The notes beneath the pieces were generated by a model. The model ran no database searches. It was not told where the DNA came from and saw only the letters and a list, made by a program, of their open reading frames with translations. DNA of 64,000 nucleotides from Strigamia acuminata (Eukaryota; Arthropoda; Chilopoda; Geophilomorpha; Linotaeniidae): NCBI GenBank assembly GCA_949358305.1, contig OX442320.1, positions 5,658,259 to 5,722,258 on the forward strand, read 5' to 3'. This document shows positions 32,502 to 46,254 of the stretch, piece after piece (position 1 is the first letter of the stretch; every line of letters starts with the position of its first letter). The translations under genes and the position numbers were made by a program.

Positions 32502-32782
32502 TGCGCCGGATCGAGTGTGAACTCGCGATGGAAAGCGAGGGTAAGCAGCGGACTCAGCGCAATCGACTGAGGAGGGAGCGGGCGGCGCGCATGCAACAGC
32601 AGAAGGACAGCAGAAGACAGCAGCCCTCGCCGACCGACGAGGGCGACGACGACGAATCGCCCGCTCCACAGGCCCCCATCAGACCTCCGATTAGGAAAAA
32701 AAGGACCAAGGAGCCTCTGTTTGAGGAGGATATCATCGATGGCTTCGCTATCATCTCCTTTCGAACGTACGAAGATCTAGAG
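32502..32782 (+). CDS. tay: First coding exon of an AUTS2 / tay bridge family gene (partial)
   Basis: The coding part is 32528-32782 (85 codons, phase 0), starting at the first in-frame ATG; a donor GTAGGT follows. The peptide is basic at first (RNRLRRERAARMQQQK), then acidic (TDEGDDDES), then PPIRKKRTKE, and closes with [20 protein letters not shown]. This last block is the signature N-terminal motif of AUTS2/FBRSL1 (human AUTS2: [20 protein letters not shown]), likewise after a basic and acidic low-complexity N-terminus and likewise at the end of the first coding exon. Family members are nuclear and in vertebrates associate with PRC1.3/5 and p300; the fly gene tay bridge affects brain structure and behaviour. 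No further exon of this gene was found in the window. Confidence 0.82.
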
Positions 32783-34194
32783 GTAGGTGACCATTTGTGC
32801 CATCTTGTTGTTGTTGTTTAATCTACCTCGAATCTAACCCCGAAATTAAATATACTTTTAGAACAACTACGAATAAATAGTTGTGAAAATAGTTGTTTTA
32901 ATGGTGGGTTTTTATTTTTATTTTATTTATTTATTTTTGTTTGGTTTTTTTGGGTTTGTTTTTGGTTTTGTTTTTATTTTGGGGCTTAAAGCGCTTTGGT
33001 TTTTGGATTTTTTGGGTTTTTTTAGTTGGATTTATTTTAAATGGATTTTCTTTTATATTTATTATATTTTTTTGATTAATTTGATACTTTGGTTTTGGAC
33101 TTTTTGTATTTATTTATTTTTGGTATTTTTTTTAGTTTGTTTTTATTTTAAATCATTTTAAACGAATTTTTTGATGATTTATTCAATTAATTTGGTTTTT
33201 GGGCGAGTTAAAGCTCAAAGCGCTTTGGTTTGTCGACTTTTTCGACTTTTTGGACTTTTTTCCTCCAAAAAACTTTTTATTTGTAATTTATTATTTTTTT
33301 TAAATGATTTCTCGATGTTTGACACACCTTTTTTCCATCCAACCATTTTCTTTTTTTAATCTTTGTAATTCTTTTTTTGTTGTTGTTGAAAGGTTTGACT
33401 TACAGGAAGTATTTTCCAATAGGTTTCCGTGTTACGTGTTTTTTGTCTCTCCCTTCTTTTAAAAAATATATATAATATTTAAAAAAAAAAAAGATTTTTT
33501 TCGATTTATCTATTTAATTTAATTCATTAAAAAAAAATAATAACAACATCGTCTTTTCCAGCCGCGAAATTTGCCGAAATTTGCCGAAATTTCGCTCAAA
33601 AAGTGTCGATAAATGCGATGGATTATTTCATCGGGCGAGTGTTTTTGTGTCTATTAGTCGAAGCTTTTAGACGCCAATAAATGAATGGAAGGCGAAGGAG
33701 GGAAGAATTTGAGTAGTGGATAATGTAATCATTGATTATGTGCTGAGATATAAGTTGGGAGATAAAGAGTGTAATTTATTATTAATAAAAATTGAAGCTG
33801 GAATGCAGAGATGAATTTATTTGAGGGGATTTTTTAATTTTTGTGAAATTTATTTATTTTCTTTCGGTTTTTGTTGTGGATTGAGTGAGTTTTGTTTTAG
33901 TTGGTTGTGTGTTGTGTTGTGAGTTGCTTCTTCGCGTTGTTTTCTTTCTTTCTTCTCTCTCGCGCTACGTGAAACCAGTTCTTGGCGTGGATAATTTGGC
34001 CTCGCACGAAAATTTTTTCCTTTGAGGCCTGTAATGTTTAAGCATGAAAGGAGATTGTGCAAAGGTAAGGTTTTTTTTTTTTGGGTGGTGGGGTGGTGGT
34101 TTGATTTTGTGTTTACTTTTCGTGTGATTTGGGACTATTGGGAGTTGGGATTGATGGAGATGATGATTTTTGGTTGGGTTGGGTTTTTTGGGGG

Positions 34195-35260
34195 AGTTTT
34201 GGATTTATTTGTTGTGTTTTGGTAATTTTTGGGAATGGTTTGATGGTTTTTTGGTAATTTTTGGGACTGGTTTTGGGCTTTTGGTCATTTTTGGGACTGA
34301 TTTTGTGCTTTTGGTTATTTTTGGGACTGATTTTGTTCTTTTGGTCATTTTTGGGACTGGTTTGGACAATTTGGGACTGATTTGAGCAATTTGGGACTGA
34401 TTTTAGCAATTTGGGACTGATTTTAGCAATTTGGGTCTGATTTGGACAATTTGGGACTGATTTGAGCATTCTGGGATGGATTTGTTGCTTTTGGTCATTT
34501 TTGGGAGTGATTTGAGCGTTTTGGGAATGATTTCTTGCTTTTGGTCAGTTTTGGGAGTGATTTGGATCTTTTGGGACTGATTTGGATATTTTGGGACTGA
34601 TTTGAGAATTTTGGGACTGATTTGAGCATTTTGGGAATGATTTGTTGCTTTTGGTCATTTTTAGGAGTGATTTGGATATTTTGGGACTGATTTGATCTTG
34701 GAATTTTTGGGACTGATTTGTTGTTTTTGGGACTAATTTGTTGGTTTCAGGATTGATTTAGACATTTTGTGGCTGATTTGACCATTTTTATGAGTGATTT
34801 GGACATTTTTGTGACTGACTTGTTCTTTTATGGTATTTTTATGACTTAGTTGATCATTTTTGGCTTTGATTTCATTTTGGAATTTTTGTGAGTTATTTGT
34901 TGGTTTTGGGATTGATTTAGACATTTTGTGGCTGATTTGACTATTTTTGTGAGTGATTTGGATATTTGTGGGAGTGATTTGGACATTTTTGTGACTGATT
35001 TGTTCTTTTATGGTATTTTTATGACTTAGTTGATCATTTTTGGCTGTGATTTCATTTTAGAATTTTTATCAGTGATTTTATAATTGTTGCTAAAATATAT
35101 GAACTGATTTGTTGTTTTTGGTCTTTTGTGAGACTGATTAGTTGTTTTTGGTCATTTGTGAGACTGATTAGTTGTTTTTGGTCATTTATGGGACCGATTT
35201 GGACATTTTTGGGTCTGATTTGGACATTTTTGGACTGATTTGGAAATTGAAGCTTTTTTT
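34195..35260. repeat. About 20-bp array, tay intron
   Basis: Repeats around ttttgggactgatttgagca, with degenerate right-hand copies (tttggacatttttgtgactg). T-runs recur about every 10-11 bp. Confidence 0.9.
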
Positions 35261-35604
35261 CCTTTTTTTAAATTGTTTGAGTTGACTTTTAAATTATTCA
35301 AAGATATAAAAGAGAGGGAAAAAATGTGTACTAGGAGTAGGGGGTTGCTGAGTTGTTGGTATGTGAACCTGCAGAGCATATCTAGAGTTCTAGACTTGCC
35401 TATTTTTTCTTCTTCTTTTTTTCCCTTTTTAATTTTTTTTTTCCTTCGGTAAAGTTTGATGCCGAGATTTCTCCAAACTACACACTCGTGTGTAAATAAT
35501 TCCACCACCTTATCAAATAATTCTTTTCTTAATTTCTCTTTTCACTCTTTCAACATTAACATCGATTATTGATCAGTATGACCATAAAATTTTTTTTTTT
35601 AACA

Positions 35605-35935
35605 AAATAAAAGGAGATAAAACGAGATAAATCGAGACAAAACGAGATAAAACGAGATAAAACGAGATAAAACGAGATAAAACGAGATAAAACGAGATAA
35701 AACGAGATAAAATGACGTAAATGAGATAGAACGAGATAAAATGAGATAAAACGAGATAAAATGAGATAAAACGAGATAAAATGAGATAAAACGAGATAAA
35801 ATGAGATAAAACGAGATAAAATGAGATAGAACAAGATAAAATGACATAAAACAAGATAAAATGACATAAAATGACATAAAATGAGATATAACGAGATAAA
35901 ATGAGATGGAACGAGATAAAATGAGCTAAAACAAG
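35605..35935. repeat. 10-bp A-tract array, tay intron
   Basis: About 32 copies of aaaacgagat, alternating with aaaatgagat in the right half to make a 20-bp unit. An A4 run recurs exactly every 10 bp. Confidence 0.95.
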
Positions 35936-36984
35936 CCTTTTCCTTGTTTTTTGATTAGTTAACGAGAAAACTGATGTGGCAAAGTGTTAAAACTGGTCCA
36001 TTCGAGCCGAGCAGAATAATTAAAAAGTAAAATTTGCTCGAGACAAACAGCGTCTTGATGCGTGTTATCAGTCGCGCATTGTATAAATATTTGGCAGATA
36101 ATATTGTAGCGGAAGAATGGAGGCAGGAAGGGGAGGGAGAAGGGAGGCCGGCGTCGTTTGTTTTGTGTTGTTGTTGTACAAGAAGATTTCGGTCGCTCGT
36201 GTTTAATTGGGGCGTTTTTTCCGGCGACGGCGCATTATTGGAGTTGTGGCTTAACGAGTTGGATGTGTCAGTTGCAGGAGAGGAGAGAAGAGACGATGCG
36301 TGTTGGTTATTCGCTTGGTTTTTGCCATCTTGGCTGGTCGCTTACTCGCTTCTCCTCTCCTCTTCCCTTCTGATTAATCTTATTTGCTCGCAGTCATGAT
36401 GTATGAGAGGTGATTAGGTGCAACCATTGGCGCGGGGGGAGGGAAAAGAAGGGCGAAGTTTGCGTTGGTCGAGGCTCGAGACTCGAGAAAGAGTTTGGCG
36501 AGATCTTTGTGGGAGTTTGAGGTCAGTATTTTTATTTTATTTTGTTTTTATAGGTCATTAGGATTTTGATAGGTTGTGATAAGTAAAGTGGATCATTTTG
36601 GTGATTTTTTGGTGGGTTTTTTTTTGGGGGGGGGGGGGATGGGAATAGATGTTTGGTTGGTTTATGCATGTGTGTTTAGACATTTATTTATATGTACGGT
36701 GACTGTTAGTGGCCGATATGTGAAACCATAAATATTGTATGAGGAAGGGAAACCTTTGAAGCTGAGCAAGTTGGTGATTCGATTGAAGACAGGCTGGAAT
36801 ACAACTGACATCACTCAGTTGTATGATCGATTGTGATTTTCTTTGGGGGTTTGGGATGGTTAAATACGTGGTTTTATGCGTTTTGGTTTAGTGTAAGTTC
36901 TTGAATGGGTTTTTTGTTTAATTTGATTTTTAAAATTTTTTTTTTGGATTTTATTTCTACATTTTTGGTTTTTTTTGTATATTT

Positions 36985-37400
36985 TTCATAATTTTCTAAG
37001 TTTTCTCGCATTTTTAGACATTTTCCCACATTTTTAGACATTTTCCCACATTTTTAGACATTTTCCCACATTTTTAGACATTTTCCCACATTTTCTGACA
37101 TTATTTCCCATGTTTTCCCACATTTTCCAGCATTTTCTCACATTTTTCGACTTTATTTTCGAAATTCTCTCACATTTTTAGACGTTTATAGACATTTTTA
37201 GACATTTCCCACATTTTTCTACATTTTCCAGCATTTTTTAGACATTTTTTCACATTTTCCAGCATTTTTTAGACATTTTTCTTCATTTTCCAGGATTTTT
37301 TAGACATTTTTCCACATTTTCCAGCATTTTTTAGACATCTTTTCACTTTTTGCAGCATTTTTTAGACATTTTCCCACATTTTCCAGCATTTTTTTTGGAT
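36985..37400. repeat. 20-bp T-tract array, tay intron
   Basis: The unit acattttcccacatttttag is nearly perfect at 37010-37090, then diverges to attttccagcattttttaga variants. Confidence 0.9.
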
Positions 37401-39189
37401 ATTTTTGGGCATTATTTTCGGTGTTGGTTGCAAACAAACAAACAAACAAATTTGCCAATCGGAGCTGAATCAATGAATCAAATGAATGAAATGAATCCGA
37501 CTTTAATTCGTTAAGCTAACCAAGGCAGATTGGATGTTTTGTTTGTGAGAAATGATGATGTCGAGTCGAGTGAAATGAGTAATAACTGGAATTTGAAGAG
37601 TGCTGGGTAATGAAGGGGAAAAAAGACAAAGAATGGTGCAAGAAGGATCTTTGTTGTGTACAAAGATGTAGAGTTGTGGGTGAGTGAGTGAGTGAGTTTT
37701 CTTTTCTCTTCTTTTCTTTTCTTTTCTTTTCTTCCCGTCCCTTCCTAGCAATGCCCTCTGGTCATGGGTTTGGGCGACCAGTTTTTGCAACAAGGCTTCT
37801 TTGGTGTCTGCATTCAATCGATTGTGTATTCCCTCAGGAGAAGACAAAATAAATATAAAACAAAATAAAATAAAATAAAATAAAATGGATATTGTAATGT
37901 CCACACTGAAATTGGGGGAATTAAGGACTCAAGCACCTGCTGGCACCTCGAGGAGGAAGGACAAGTGGGAAGGGAATATTCCCCGAGCAATCTCCACTTA
38001 ATAACAGGGAGAAGCGAATAAAATGCCTTTTGTGAACAACTGATTTCTCAATTTTTTTTTTACCTTCTAGGAAAGTAAAGCGCAAAGAGCGGTAGCTTCA
38101 GTCGACGAGCCATTACAACTTAATTGATGCTTCTCTCGATCTAACTAGGAAAAATGTTCAAAATTTAAGCACTGTCGTGTATTTGCACCACAAGGAATCG
38201 TTAAGATTACGTCAGGATCTGCGTAACGTCCAACAAAGCGCGTATAATCAAGGAAACTGTAACGTCCATCTCGTGCAAGGGTGCAAGGGTGCCTAAAGTC
38301 TATTGCGGGCCAATGGGGCGTGATGGGTCATAGACAAATAGTTATTTTTTGTGCAATCGATGAGCGTATGTCGTGGGGTGATGACGTCACGGAGTGGGAA
38401 ATGCATCTGAAGGTGTTTGATGTTGTTTTTGTGGGGGAAATGGGGAAATATAGGCGTGTTCACAGTTTAAACACGCGATAATATGAATTCGTGAGTGTCA
38501 ATTGGACTGTAAGGGGTCTCTAAGCTTGAAATTAAATCCCCTAAGCTTGACAACGTTATGGAAGGGCTTAGGCAACTCGGCTGGAGTTGGCGCGCGTCTT
38601 CGATGTTTGTTTTGTGGCGATAAAGAGGCGCGGGCTTAGATTTTGTCCACTGTTTACGTTCTCTGTGAGCTAATTGATGCGACGGATTTAATTGAGAGTT
38701 TTTTTTTTTTTTTTTTTTTTTTCTGGTGAAAAACGTGGTAGAGGAGTTGGCTCCAGATGCACGTTTTTCACGTCTTGAATGAAAATTTATGGAAATGTTT
38801 ATTCCCTTTGCTTGAAGGCCCTCTTTTCATACTTGCGACCCCCTTAGCACACAGCTGTTCGCTCGAATGGAATCAAATTTTAATTTTTTTTTTTGGGTTC
38901 TTTAGTTGGGTTTGTGTATATTTTTAAAGATTTCTTTTTTTTTTGGGTTGGTGGAGGGATTGGAAATTGAGGTTTGATCAATTTGTTGAATGAATTATTT
39001 CCTTCCCTCGTTGACACTGGGAGCGTTTATCACTCAATTTGCATTTGCAGAGATGTATCGTCATGGCAACGGTTTGGATTGATGGTGGGGGTGTATTGAG
39101 GATAATTTTGGTTGGGTTTTTTGATTCTTTTTAACGGGTTGTGGAGAAAAACGTCTAAAAGTGACGAATTTGCGGAAAAATAAAAATGA

Positions 39190-39303
39190 GAATTTTAGTT
39201 TTAAGTGTATTTTAAGTTTAAACGCGGGTTTAAACAGGAAATGATGTCATTTTTGTTTTAAAATTGAAGTAAAACACAAAATATTTTAGTTTTTGAATGC
39301 AGT
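39190..39303. repeat. Half of a dispersed inverted-repeat element
   Basis: From about 39237 to 39303 this is the reverse complement, with few changes, of 55268-55345 (shared block aaatattttagtttttgaat). It is probably a truncated copy of the element at 55271-55548. Confidence 0.6.
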
Positions 39304-40104
39304 TACTGTATATATAAACGGCATAAACGGTATAAAGTGAAACCTAATGTATTTTTTAAGCAAATGGGTTTGAGCGTGTTTTGCGATGCTTTTGGATTTA
39401 TCGACACTCAATTTGCAACATGTTGGCAAATTTGGGCCGATAAGTGGCTCGCGAGTGAGTCAAGTCACCGGTCCTCGACTAAAAGTTGAACTCGGATCCA
39501 TGGAGGAGTGAATTATTAATGAACGCGCTCGCTTATTTGGATCAATTACTAGGAGTGCATCGCAAATGGCGGCTCTTGTGCAGGCTTCGCTGCAAAGCTT
39601 TTCAAGTCGTTTCGAGGAGCAGAAATAAATGAATAAATAAAAGGAAACAAAAGAAATATTTTTTTTTTTTTATTGATTTTTTGATGGGATTGAGAAATTT
39701 GGGTTTAATTTGTTTGATCGGATTGATTTGGTCTGGAAAAAAAGTCTACGGCGTGCACGGTGCGCTATGTTAGTTGTGGTTGGGATTTGTGGAAATGCAC
39801 GCGATAATAGTTGTCAGTCGAGTAACGTAGCGAGAAATCTGCTACAGCAGCTGATTTCATGTCAGTTTTGGCCCGCTGCCAACAAGTTTTTGGTTCGCTG
39901 CCGAAGCCAAACAACACACGCGTCTCCCAGTCTTCTCGCAGACCCCGCCGCCGTCTGTCTGTGCGCCCAACACTCCACCGGATCCCGATCCGAACCAACG
40001 GCGCATGCTCCACTTTAGAAAGGGATTAATTTAAAAAGAAAATGTTTTTGGCGGTTTTCGACGTGATAAAGTAGAGTTGCACCGAATATAAAAAAAAAAA
40101 ATGA

Positions 40105-40330
40105 CGTCATAATTAAAAAAGGAATTTTTATGCTTAAAAAGCAATTTTTACGCTGAAATACAATTTTTACGTTAAAAAACCAATTTTTACGTTAAAAAAC
40201 AATTTTTACGTAAAAACAAAATCCATTTCACGCTAAAAAATCCATTTTTACGTTAAAAAAGCAATTTTTAGGTTAAAAAATGCAATTTTTACGTTAAAAA
40301 ATGCCATTCTTACGTTAAAAGTATAAAGTT
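40105..40330. repeat. About 20-bp A/T-tract array, tay intron
   Basis: About ten degenerate copies of caatttttacgttaaaaaac, with a T5 and an A6 run one helical turn apart in each. Confidence 0.85.
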
Positions 40331-40998
40331 AGCTGTCAAAACGCAATTTCTATAGTGAAAATGATGAGTATTTATTGAAAAATGCAAATCATTCTAATTT
40401 AGCCAAATAGATAATATTGGTTTTTTGACCGAATACGTCAAATCAGCGACCACAAAGCGAATATTCGGCCAAGCAAGCGCTATCGGCGTGTATGATGAGG
40501 AGGTCATCCCCATGGTGTGCATTTGATTCGATTACCTGTGAAAAATGAGCACCGTGACGAATTAGTAACGGAATATTAATACCAGGACTATCGACGCAGG
40601 TGTTGCAGCGACGCGATTAAAGGGGTAAACAAAAATGGCGTAAAACGTGCCTTATTTGTTTATTTGCCTCGTTTATCTATGTGTGTTTGCAATTGTGTTG
40701 ACAGTGTTTAACGTTTGTTCAGCTGAGCATTTGATTCTCTGCCACACTGCTGCAGGGACAATCTTTTCTTCTTCCACCTGTCAGGTGTGAATTATGGTGC
40801 CTGTTGGCTCCTGCTTGTGTTTTCTCGACAAAGAGACGCGTCCAGAAGACCCAAATAAATAAAAAATGAAAATAAAATAATGTTAAAGCGCTGCTGCTTG
40901 AAAAATGGTCGAAAAATGCATCGCAATGTTATTTGAATGTATTTTTGAAGCTTGCGGATCGGTTTAGGCCTAAGTTTGTGCGGTAAAAAAGGAATGAG

Positions 40999-41045
40999 GT
41001 TTTAGGCATAGATCTTGGTCTTGTGATTTTGTATTTGGAAGCAAA
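40999..41045. repeat. Dispersed repeat, 47-bp block shared with 47980-48026
   Basis: The block starting ggttttaggcatagatcttg and ending tttggaagcaa occurs at both places with one difference (ggtct against ggcct). It is non-coding. Confidence 0.8.
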
Positions 41046-41610
41046 GGTACGAAAGTTTGAGTTGCCAATCGAGATCAGTGCGGGTTTTAACTTCAATTTG
41101 CTTGATAGTTCGAGAGTTTAATTTCTCCTGGGAAAAGAGTTCGACTCGCATTATCTTGAGGTGTAGGTTTCACTAAATGCAATTAATTGGCTGCGAGTGC
41201 ATTAGGCTTAGTTGTGTGGGCATGCAGAGTTGCAGAGCGCGTGACCTCGTGCGGAGCGAACGCGTAGTGCGGGTCGTCGAGGTTTTGCGTCTCGGAGGTG
41301 TTTTGGGCGACCGGAAGTGGGTGTGAATGGGTGTTTTGAAGGGCGTGTTTCACCTGTTTATTGTCGCGGTGTGAAGTGGTGGTGAAAATGCTCGACCATG
41401 ATTTAGGGAAAGGGGGAATAGGGGAGGGGAATTGGGTTAGGGGTGGGGTAGGGTGGGGTCTGGCCGCGCGTTTTATTGATTGCTGTGTTGCTGCTCCTTT
41501 TCGGTCTCGTGCACATGGCGTTTTGGGTCGGTGTTAGCGTGGTGCATTGCTAGTGGTAGAGTTGAGCGACCATTCTATCCATAAATTAGTGTGTTCCATT
41601 ATACGTTACA

Positions 41611-41962
41611 TGGTTAAAAAATACATTGTAACTTATATTGCAATGTTTTATTCGATGTGCCAACTCTTTGATCAAATTTCAGAGATTGTAAATCCTTTTT
41701 GCAGTAACAAATTATGAGCGCGAGGTGCAGAAAGGAAATATTAAATTGCAATGCATTTTTTAATATTTTTTTGAGTGCTATTGGTTTTGTCAATTGAAAT
41801 GCGATCCCAATATTATTGTTTGTCAAATACGAATGTATTATCAACTGTATATTATGTAATGCGTTATTTAATGTACAAATAACAGCCTGTACTTAATTTC
41901 GTCAAGTGTTATAGATTTTGGGATGCAATATATTGTCAAATATATATTTTTTAACTTTATGG
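41611..41962. mobile_element. MITE-like inverted-repeat element, family A, copy 1
   Basis: It starts tggttaaaaaatacattgta and ends in the inverse form (tatattttttaacttta). The interior has atttaatgtacaaataa, shared with copies near 42870 and 47415. No ORF is present. Confidence 0.6.
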
Positions 41963-42774
41963 ATCGTAACCATCCTCTGCTACCACTATATTGTTACGCG
42001 GATAAGCCACACCGTAAACCGTCTGTTTTTTCGTCAAAATTAGAATAAAATAAAATTGATTTTTAATTTTTTGCTTCGTGGGATGCGTGGGATGGTGTGG
42101 AGAGTTAATTTAGTGTTTTGGGTCATCGAGTTGTGGAGATAAGCGGAAATAAATAGAAGAAGAAAAGGGCAAAAAGGAATGAGTGTGTAGTTTGTCGTTG
42201 TTGTTAACCATTGAATCTCATTCTTTCTTCGTCGCCCCCTTTATACATGTCCCCCTCGTTGGATGGCGATTCCCCCTCTTGATTGGACTGGACTGGAATG
42301 CTGCAGTTGGTTACACCATAATTAAAGTCCACTGACCCCTCCCTCGCTTGATAAGGTGCCATGCACAGCTTCTTATCTTTCTCTTCGTCGCACTTTTCAC
42401 AATTTGCTGCTGAATTAGTCGATTGGCAATGGATTTTTACGCCGAATCGGGGACAAAATTGTCTAAGTGGTGGAGGTAAATTTACAACATGAAAAGATTT
42501 TCGACAAAAATTTTTTTTTTTTTTTTTTTATTTTTTTATAAAGATTTTTGAGATTATAAAAACATTACATGGGACTGATTGGAATAATTTTACTTTTTTT
42601 TTTTTTTTTTGATTCGTGGAATTGTTGTGAGCTGAATTTTAATGGTGGTTTTTTGGGAGTGGTCTCTGAATTGGGATTTTTTTTTTTTTTTTGAATAGGA
42701 AAAATGAGAAAAAATATTAAAATGTTTTTAACATGACAAGAAATATTTAGAGAAAATTAATAGCTGTGCTTTTT

Positions 42775-42940
42775 GGCTATTGGATTAAACAATACACATT
42801 TCAATGTATTGTTCATCTTGACATTGCCCTGAAATTTCAAAAATACAAAAATGAAGTTTTTGCATGAAATGCGTTATTTAATGTACAAAATGCTATACAT
42901 TTTGGATCGAAATACATCGTAAAATATATTTTTGAACCAT
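42775..42940. mobile_element. MITE-like element, family A, copy 2 (left end unclear)
   Basis: The right end tatatttttgaacca and the interior gcgttatttaatgtacaaa match copy 1. The left boundary is estimated. Confidence 0.45.
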
Positions 42941-44053
42941 AGAATTACAAACACGAGGTCGATGTCTCCTTGAAGCGACTACGGTCTTTGTGAACATGAC
43001 TTTGGTTGATTAAGAGCGTTTCGCTTCGTGATTCTGTTGGAGTTCCTTACCTTAATTAATAGAGCTCCCGTCCGGCAGCTATCTGGGTTCGTTACACATT
43101 ATTTCAAGCAAAAATAAAGTTTCTTGCATTGAGGCGACAAGCAGGTTTAGAAAAGGGCGTTATAATGTTTAGTTTTGAAGAGAAAGAATAAAAAAAAATG
43201 CTATTGATTAAAAACATCTGTAACTTGTGAGTGGAGAATTATTCACTGAGCAAGAAAGGGAGAAAGAGAGAAGAAAAATCGATGGTAGCAATGAAGGGCC
43301 TCTTTCCCTCTCCTCCTCGCCCCTGTCTAAGCTCATATCCATTCTGCGCATGCACGCAGTCTATGGCTCCAACGTGGGTGTAAAAGCAGTAAAAGTGAGG
43401 GTTTTTACGCCTAATTTTGATGTTTTTCCGACGGGTAGATGAGCAGCGAGTTTGTGTTGTGGATTTGTGATATGAATTGTAGGTAAATTGGTGGGAATAA
43501 TAGGAAGTTATCCGATTTCGGATCGATCGTGGGTGGGAAATGTTGGTTGATAACGGTTAATAGGTTTTCTTTCAGGTTTTGTGTGTGTGTGTGATAAGAT
43601 CGCGGCGTTTTTATTTGGATGTTCTGCTTGGAAATATGCGTATCGAGGCTTCTCACGCTCGTTGATTACGGTGGGAGTGAGTTTTGTTTAATTTGAAAAA
43701 AATTGGTAAGTAATAGTCGGATGAATGTAAGTTTAAGTTGGTTGGGTTTAATGAGGGTGATTTTTGTTTTATTTCTAGTACTTAAAGATGATTGAAGCTG
43801 TAATTAAATTATGAAATCTGGAGTTGTTGTTCGACACACGAATAGAGATTTTATACTAAAAGGTGGTTGCGCATTTAATTTTGTAAAGTTTTGGGTTTAT
43901 CTATACGATTGGATCGGTTTGAAATAATGCAATTTTAGACGCGAGTTTAAATCGTTTATGGATGCATTAAAATGCATTTCATTGTGACTTTGGATAAAAA
44001 TTGAATATATTTTGATGTATTTTGGAGGTGGATTTTTTAAGGCAAAACTCGTT

Positions 44054-44232
44054 TGGTTCAAAAATATATTTTACAATATTAATTAAATAATAAAATTGAA
44101 AAATCTACGTTTATATTTGACAAATAATAATATTGGGAACGCGTTAAAACATCGTTGTATTGGTTTGGAGTATAGAAACAGCAACGCATTTCGAAATACA
44201 TCGCAATGTAATTCCAATGTATTTTTGAACCA
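44054..44232. mobile_element. MITE-like element, family A, copy 3 (short)
   Basis: The left end tggttcaaaaatatatttta and the right end caatgtatttttgaacca are inverted repeats; the element is about 180 bp. Confidence 0.6.
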
Positions 44233-44338
44233 TATGTAAAAATTAAATGTCGGGGTTCTTAAAAAGATGGGTCAATTAATGATGCTGATATGTCGGATGT
44301 AAAAAAAAATTGTAAATGGAGGAGGGAAAGAATGGTGG

Positions 44339-44372
44339 AGGGGGGGGGGGGGGTTCGGGGGGGGGGGGGTGT
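44339..44372 (+). other. Long G-run pair (quadruplex-capable)
   Basis: Two runs of 12 or more G separated by ttc, within a further G-rich purine flank (ggagggaaag before, ggatggaagggg after). Confidence 0.7.
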
Positions 44373-45039
44373 TAGGATGGAAGGGGAATTGAGTGTGTCA
44401 TCCTCCCTTCTTGAAGAATCCTCGTCCTGCCAATACAGTGATGGGGTCGGTTGGGGGGGTGTGTGGAGGGAGGGCGAGATGTAGCGTTCTCCGATGGGAG
44501 ATGGGTTTCCATCGTGAAGCGTTGTCATGGCAACAGTTGCCAGGGAGGCATTGAGTCTCAGCTGGAGGCCAGTCGTGCTGCTGTTGTCGTACACGAGCAA
44601 ATAAAATGTTGGGTAAAAATCGTTTCGGTTAGTTTGTCATTTGAATTTAAAGCGAGGGCTGCACCGGAAACCGGAAGTATTAATTGCAGGATGAAGTCAC
44701 ACCTGTTAAGGTGCGGGGTTTGTTGTGGAATGGTGATTGAATGTTGAATGATGGGTTTAAAGGGGTCGGGGAGCGTGTCAGGTGTTTGATCGATTTGCGA
44801 GTTTCGATTCGGTTTTGGATTGAGATACGGAACGAGAGATCGTTTTGAAACTGCTGCGTCATGCAATTAGCTTGAGAAGGGATTTTAGGGTTTTTTTTTT
44901 GGTTTTTTATTATTTTTTTTAATGGATTTGGAGGATTTGCATTTTAATACGAGGAATATGTGACAATTTAGGGATTTGATTTAAAAAGGAGAAAAAAGTG
45001 TTTTGATTTTTTTTTTTTTTTGGTTTGAGTAAATGTTAA

Positions 45040-45625
45040 GGAGATTAAACGGAAGTGATTGGATAAAGAACAAAAGTGACGAGAAAATGGAGAAAAAAGA
45101 GCAAAAAGAGAACAGAAAGGACTAGAAATTGAACAAAATGAGCAGAAATTGAATTAAAATGACCGGAATTTGAAAAAGTGAGCAGATATTCCACAAAAAT
45201 GACCAGAAAATGGACAAAATGACTAGAAAATGGGCAAAAATGACCAGAAAATGGACAAAAATGACCAGAAAATGGACAAAAATGACCAGAAAATGGACAG
45301 AAATGGACTAAAATGACCAGAAATGAACAGAAATGACCAGAAATGAACAAAAACGACCAAAATGATCAGAAAATGGACAAAAATGACCAGAAAATGGACA
45401 AAAATGACCAGAAAATGGACAAAAATGACCAGAAAATGGACAAAAATGACCAGAAAATGGACAAAAATGACCAGAAAATTAACAAAAATGGACTAAAATG
45501 ACCAGAAATGGACTAAAATGACCAGAAATGAACAAAAACGACCAAAATGACAGAAAATGGACAAAACTGACCAGAAAATGGACAAAAACGACCAGAAAAT
45601 GGACAGTTGCATATAACTTGAACAA
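45040..45625. repeat. 20-bp A-tract array, tay intron
   Basis: About 28 copies of aaaatgaccagaaaatggac with the variants aaatgaacag and ggactaaaatg. An A4 run recurs every 10 bp. Confidence 0.95.
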
Positions 45626-46254
45626 AAACGACTAGAAATTAAAAAACACATCTACAAAAAAGCAACAACCTACAAAAACTAAAAACTCCCCCACAAAACA
45701 AATACCCAACTTCAAAAACCATCTAAAAACGCACTTATCCTTAAATGCAAAAATAAACACACAAACAATTAAACTAAACCTTCAAACCCCGAAATAAAAC
45801 CAAATCATTTCCAGATAAATAATCACAGCAATTTTCCTCCCCAGCGTCGTTTTCTAATTTTATCCCGAACGTTTCTCCAACTGCTTTCCTCCGCCACACA
45901 CTTTGCCCCCCCCTCCCCCTCGCCACCCCATTGTTTCGATTTAGATGCTCCAACTTGTGAATGAGTCTCGTTCTAATTTAAACGAGTTTCCCCAAAACTG
46001 GGTCACACTCTGCACAGGGAATTTCGAGGTTGGGACATTTCTTCCGCAGGTGGGACAAGCAATTGTGACATTGTCACCCCTGACACTTGACGAATGACCC
46101 TACATCGTCCCCCCCTTGTGCCCCCCTTCTCTCCCCTCCGTTGATCCCTCCATTACCCAACATCATCACCCCCACTCGCACTGGCGCCCCCTATTTGCAT
46201 ATCACGTCGCTTCAATTAATAAATAATCATTATATGCCAATTTAATTACCGACA

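Noticed and set aside
35556-35877. Ser/Phe/Leu-rich membrane-like ORFs on the - strand
   Set aside because: They are translation of the 10-bp aaaacgagat array in three frames.
36034-36399. 121-codon + frame
   Set aside because: It has no homology that I recognise, starts in low-complexity flank and has no upstream gene features.
43040-43100. tRNA-like stretch near 43.05 kb
   Set aside because: It contains a GTTCG-like box but no pairing acceptor or anticodon arms.
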